Assembly: GCF_040546585.1 (NCBI RefSeq)
Contig: NZ_JBEPOC010000001.1
Coordinates: 558,001-622,000 of the forward strand
Origin: Marmoricola sp. OAE513
GTDB lineage: Bacteria > Actinomycetota > Actinomycetes > Propionibacteriales > Nocardioidaceae
Direction of reading: 5' to 3'
DNA length: 64,000 bases
In this document: piece after piece, positions 62,778-64,000 of the stretch
Layout: every line of letters starts with the position of its first letter
Position numbering within the stretch: position 1 is the stretch's first letter
Program-made: the position numbers and the translations under genes
The notes under the pieces: generated by a model
The model's database searches: none
The model's input: the letters and a program-made list of their open reading frames with translations, nothing else
What the model was told of the DNA's origin: nothing

Positions 62778-63601
62778 CAGCCGGCGAGCGCCTTGGCCTT
62801 CCGGCGGTTGTTGAGCTCGCCGCCGACGACGATGAAGATCGCGATGAGGAACATGATCGTGCCGACCACGTTGACCTGCATCGGCACGCCGCGCTGAGCA
62901 GCGCCGTAGACGAACATCGGGAACGTCGTCGTCTGGCCGGCGTTCAGGTTGGTGATGATGAAGTCGTCGAAGGACAGCGAGAAGCTCAGCAGAGCCGCAC
63001 CCAGGATGCCGGGCAGCACCAGCGGGAACGTCACCCGCCAGAACGTCTGCGCCTCGGTGGCGTAGAGGTCCATCGCGGCCTGCTCGAGGTTGGAGTCCAG
63101 ACCGGTCAACCGGGCCTTGACGGTGACGATCACGAACGACAGGCAGAACATCACGTGCGCGATGAAGATCGCCCGGAAGCCGAGCAGCTCGCTGTTCCCG
63201 GTGGAGATGAACAGCGCGAGCAGCGAGGAGCCCATCACGATCTCGGGCGAGGCCATCGGCAGGAAGATGATGATGTTCGCGGCCTTCTTGCCCTTGAAGT
63301 CGTGGCGCACCATCGCGAACGCCGCAAGCGTGCCGAGGACCACCGCGACCAGGGTCGCGAGCAGTCCGATCTCGACGCTCTTGATGACCGAGGAGCACAT
63401 GCCGTCGGGCTTGCACATTCCCGTCCAGTTGTCCCAGGTGAACGACTGGAACGCGTACAGGTTCCGCGACTTCGAGCTGTCGTTGAAGCTCATCAGGATG
63501 ACGACGGCGATCGGCACGAACATGTAGACCAGCACCAGCAGCCCGAGCGCGAGGATCAGGTGGTCGCTGATCCAGAGCCGGATCTTCCCGAAGGCGCTCA
63601 T
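62777..63601 (-). CDS. polyamine-type ABC transporter permease (PotC-like)
   Basis: A 274-residue inner-membrane permease with six helices. The EAA loop is LEQAAMDLYATEAQTFWRVTFPLVLPGI, as in PotC/YdcV permeases; FSLSFDDFIITNLNAGQTTTFPMFVYG is a typical PotC segment. It would form the pore with the PotB-like protein for spermidine or putrescine import. ATG at 63601, overlapping the preceding permease stop. Confidence 0.92.
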   Translation of the reverse strand: MSAFGKIRLWISDHLILALGLLVLVYMFVPIAVVILMSFNDSSKSRNLYAFQSFTWDNWTGMCKPDGMCSSVIKSVEIGLLATLVAVVLGTLAAFAMVRHDFKGKKAANIIIFLPMASPEIVMGSSLLALFISTGNSELLGFRAIFIAHVMFCLSFVIVTVKARLTGLDSNLEQAAMDLYATEAQTFWRVTFPLVLPGILGAALLSFSLSFDDFIITNLNAGQTTTFPMFVYGAAQRGVPMQVNVVGTIMFLIAIFIVVGGELNNRRKAKALAG

Positions 63602-64000
63602 ACGAGGTCCTCCGTCCCGGCCTTGCGGACGTAGACCATCACCAGCACCACGATGATGAGCATCAGGATCACCGAGAGCGCACCGGCAGCGGCGTAGTCG
63701 CCGGTGCTGGTGAAGAGGTTCTGGATCACGTTGCCGGCCATCCGGGTGTTCGGGTTACCGAGAAGCTGGGCGTTGATGTAGTCGCCTGCTGCCGGGATGA
63801 ACGTCAGCAGGGTGCCCGCCACGACACCCGGCAGCGACAGCGGCCAGGTCACCTTGAAGAACGCCTTGAACGGTGAGGCGTACAGGTCGCCGGCCGCCTC
63901 GATCAGTCGACCGTCGATCTTCTCGAGGCTGGCGTAGAGCGGCAGCACCATGAACGGCAGGAAGTTGTAGGTCAGGCCGGCGATCACCGCCACCGGCGTG
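63598..64000 (-). CDS. polyamine-type ABC transporter permease (PotB-like), partial
   Basis: The C-terminal 133 codons only; the 5' end lies beyond the right edge. VIAGLTYNFLPFMVLPLYASLEKIDGRLIEAAGDLYASPFKAFFKVTWPLSLPGVVAG is the EAA loop region of PotB-type permeases, and AGTLLTFIPAAGDYINAQLLGNPNTRMAGNVIQNLF is characteristic. It partners the PotC-like gene through an ATGA overlap. The ATPase and binding protein are presumably upstream, outside the window. Confidence 0.9.
   Translation of the reverse strand, partial: TPVAVIAGLTYNFLPFMVLPLYASLEKIDGRLIEAAGDLYASPFKAFFKVTWPLSLPGVVAGTLLTFIPAAGDYINAQLLGNPNTRMAGNVIQNLFTSTGDYAAAGALSVILMLIIVVLVMVYVRKAGTEDLV

Overview
The window is a very high-GC actinobacterial chromosome segment. 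Many genes start with GTG, four-base ATGA/GTGA overlaps are common, and it holds GatCAB, NAD-dependent ligase, a DUF664-type DinB protein, a mycobacterial-type SigK locus and a DUF3417-type glucan phosphorylase. Nocardioidaceae (a Nocardioides-like organism) is the best guess, by inference only. I see no rRNA, tRNA, CRISPR array, insertion sequence or prophage. No gap between genes exceeds 300 bases.

Layout. 1-4.9 kb: a partial BNR-repeat protein, a small orphan protein, an alpha/beta hydrolase, a PQQ-type sugar dehydrogenase lipoprotein, and a secreted alpha-barrel protein behind a cobalamin riboswitch. 4.9-13 kb: gatCBA, an SDR reductase, DinB, ligA and a second hydrolase. 13-22 kb: surface/secreted proteins, including two tandem giant Ig-repeat proteins. 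22-25.7 kb: a TetR/MFS efflux pair and a MetE-like methyltransferase. 25.8-35 kb: a SigK-type regulon (molybdopterin oxidoreductase, fasciclin lipoprotein, sigma factor, anti-sigma factor, FAD oxidase-DUF1365 fusion, two cyclopropane-fatty-acid-synthase-like methyltransferases, DUF1295 protein). 35-42.8 kb: a degenerate kinase-like protein, mnmA/iscS, a membrane phosphatase-like protein, etfBA and an enoyl-CoA hydratase. 42.9-48.9 kb: glycogen genes glgX and glgP flanking an AbiEi/DUF559-type gene of different composition. 48.9-53.9 kb: a lasso-like RiPP locus. 53.9-64 kb: a polyamine/GABA catabolism and uptake region that runs off the right edge.

Most interesting. (1) A compact divergent RiPP locus encodes a 39-residue precursor with a YxxPxL leader motif and a C-terminal Ser, a B2-type leader peptidase, an HPr-kinase-like enzyme, a PqqD/RRE protein, a nucleotidyltransferase and an ABC exporter. 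It has no lasso cyclase (asparagine-synthetase homologue), and the peptide has no well-placed ring-forming acid, so the product may be a linear, C-terminally modified peptide. (2) The promoter pattern CCAATCC-N15-CCGAA(T/C) stands in front of three separate transcription units and closely resembles the mycobacterial SigK consensus, which defines a probable regulon. (3) A cobalamin riboswitch precedes a secreted protein of the prenyltransferase/squalene-oxidase-repeat (transcobalamin-like) fold, suggesting an extracellular B12-related role.
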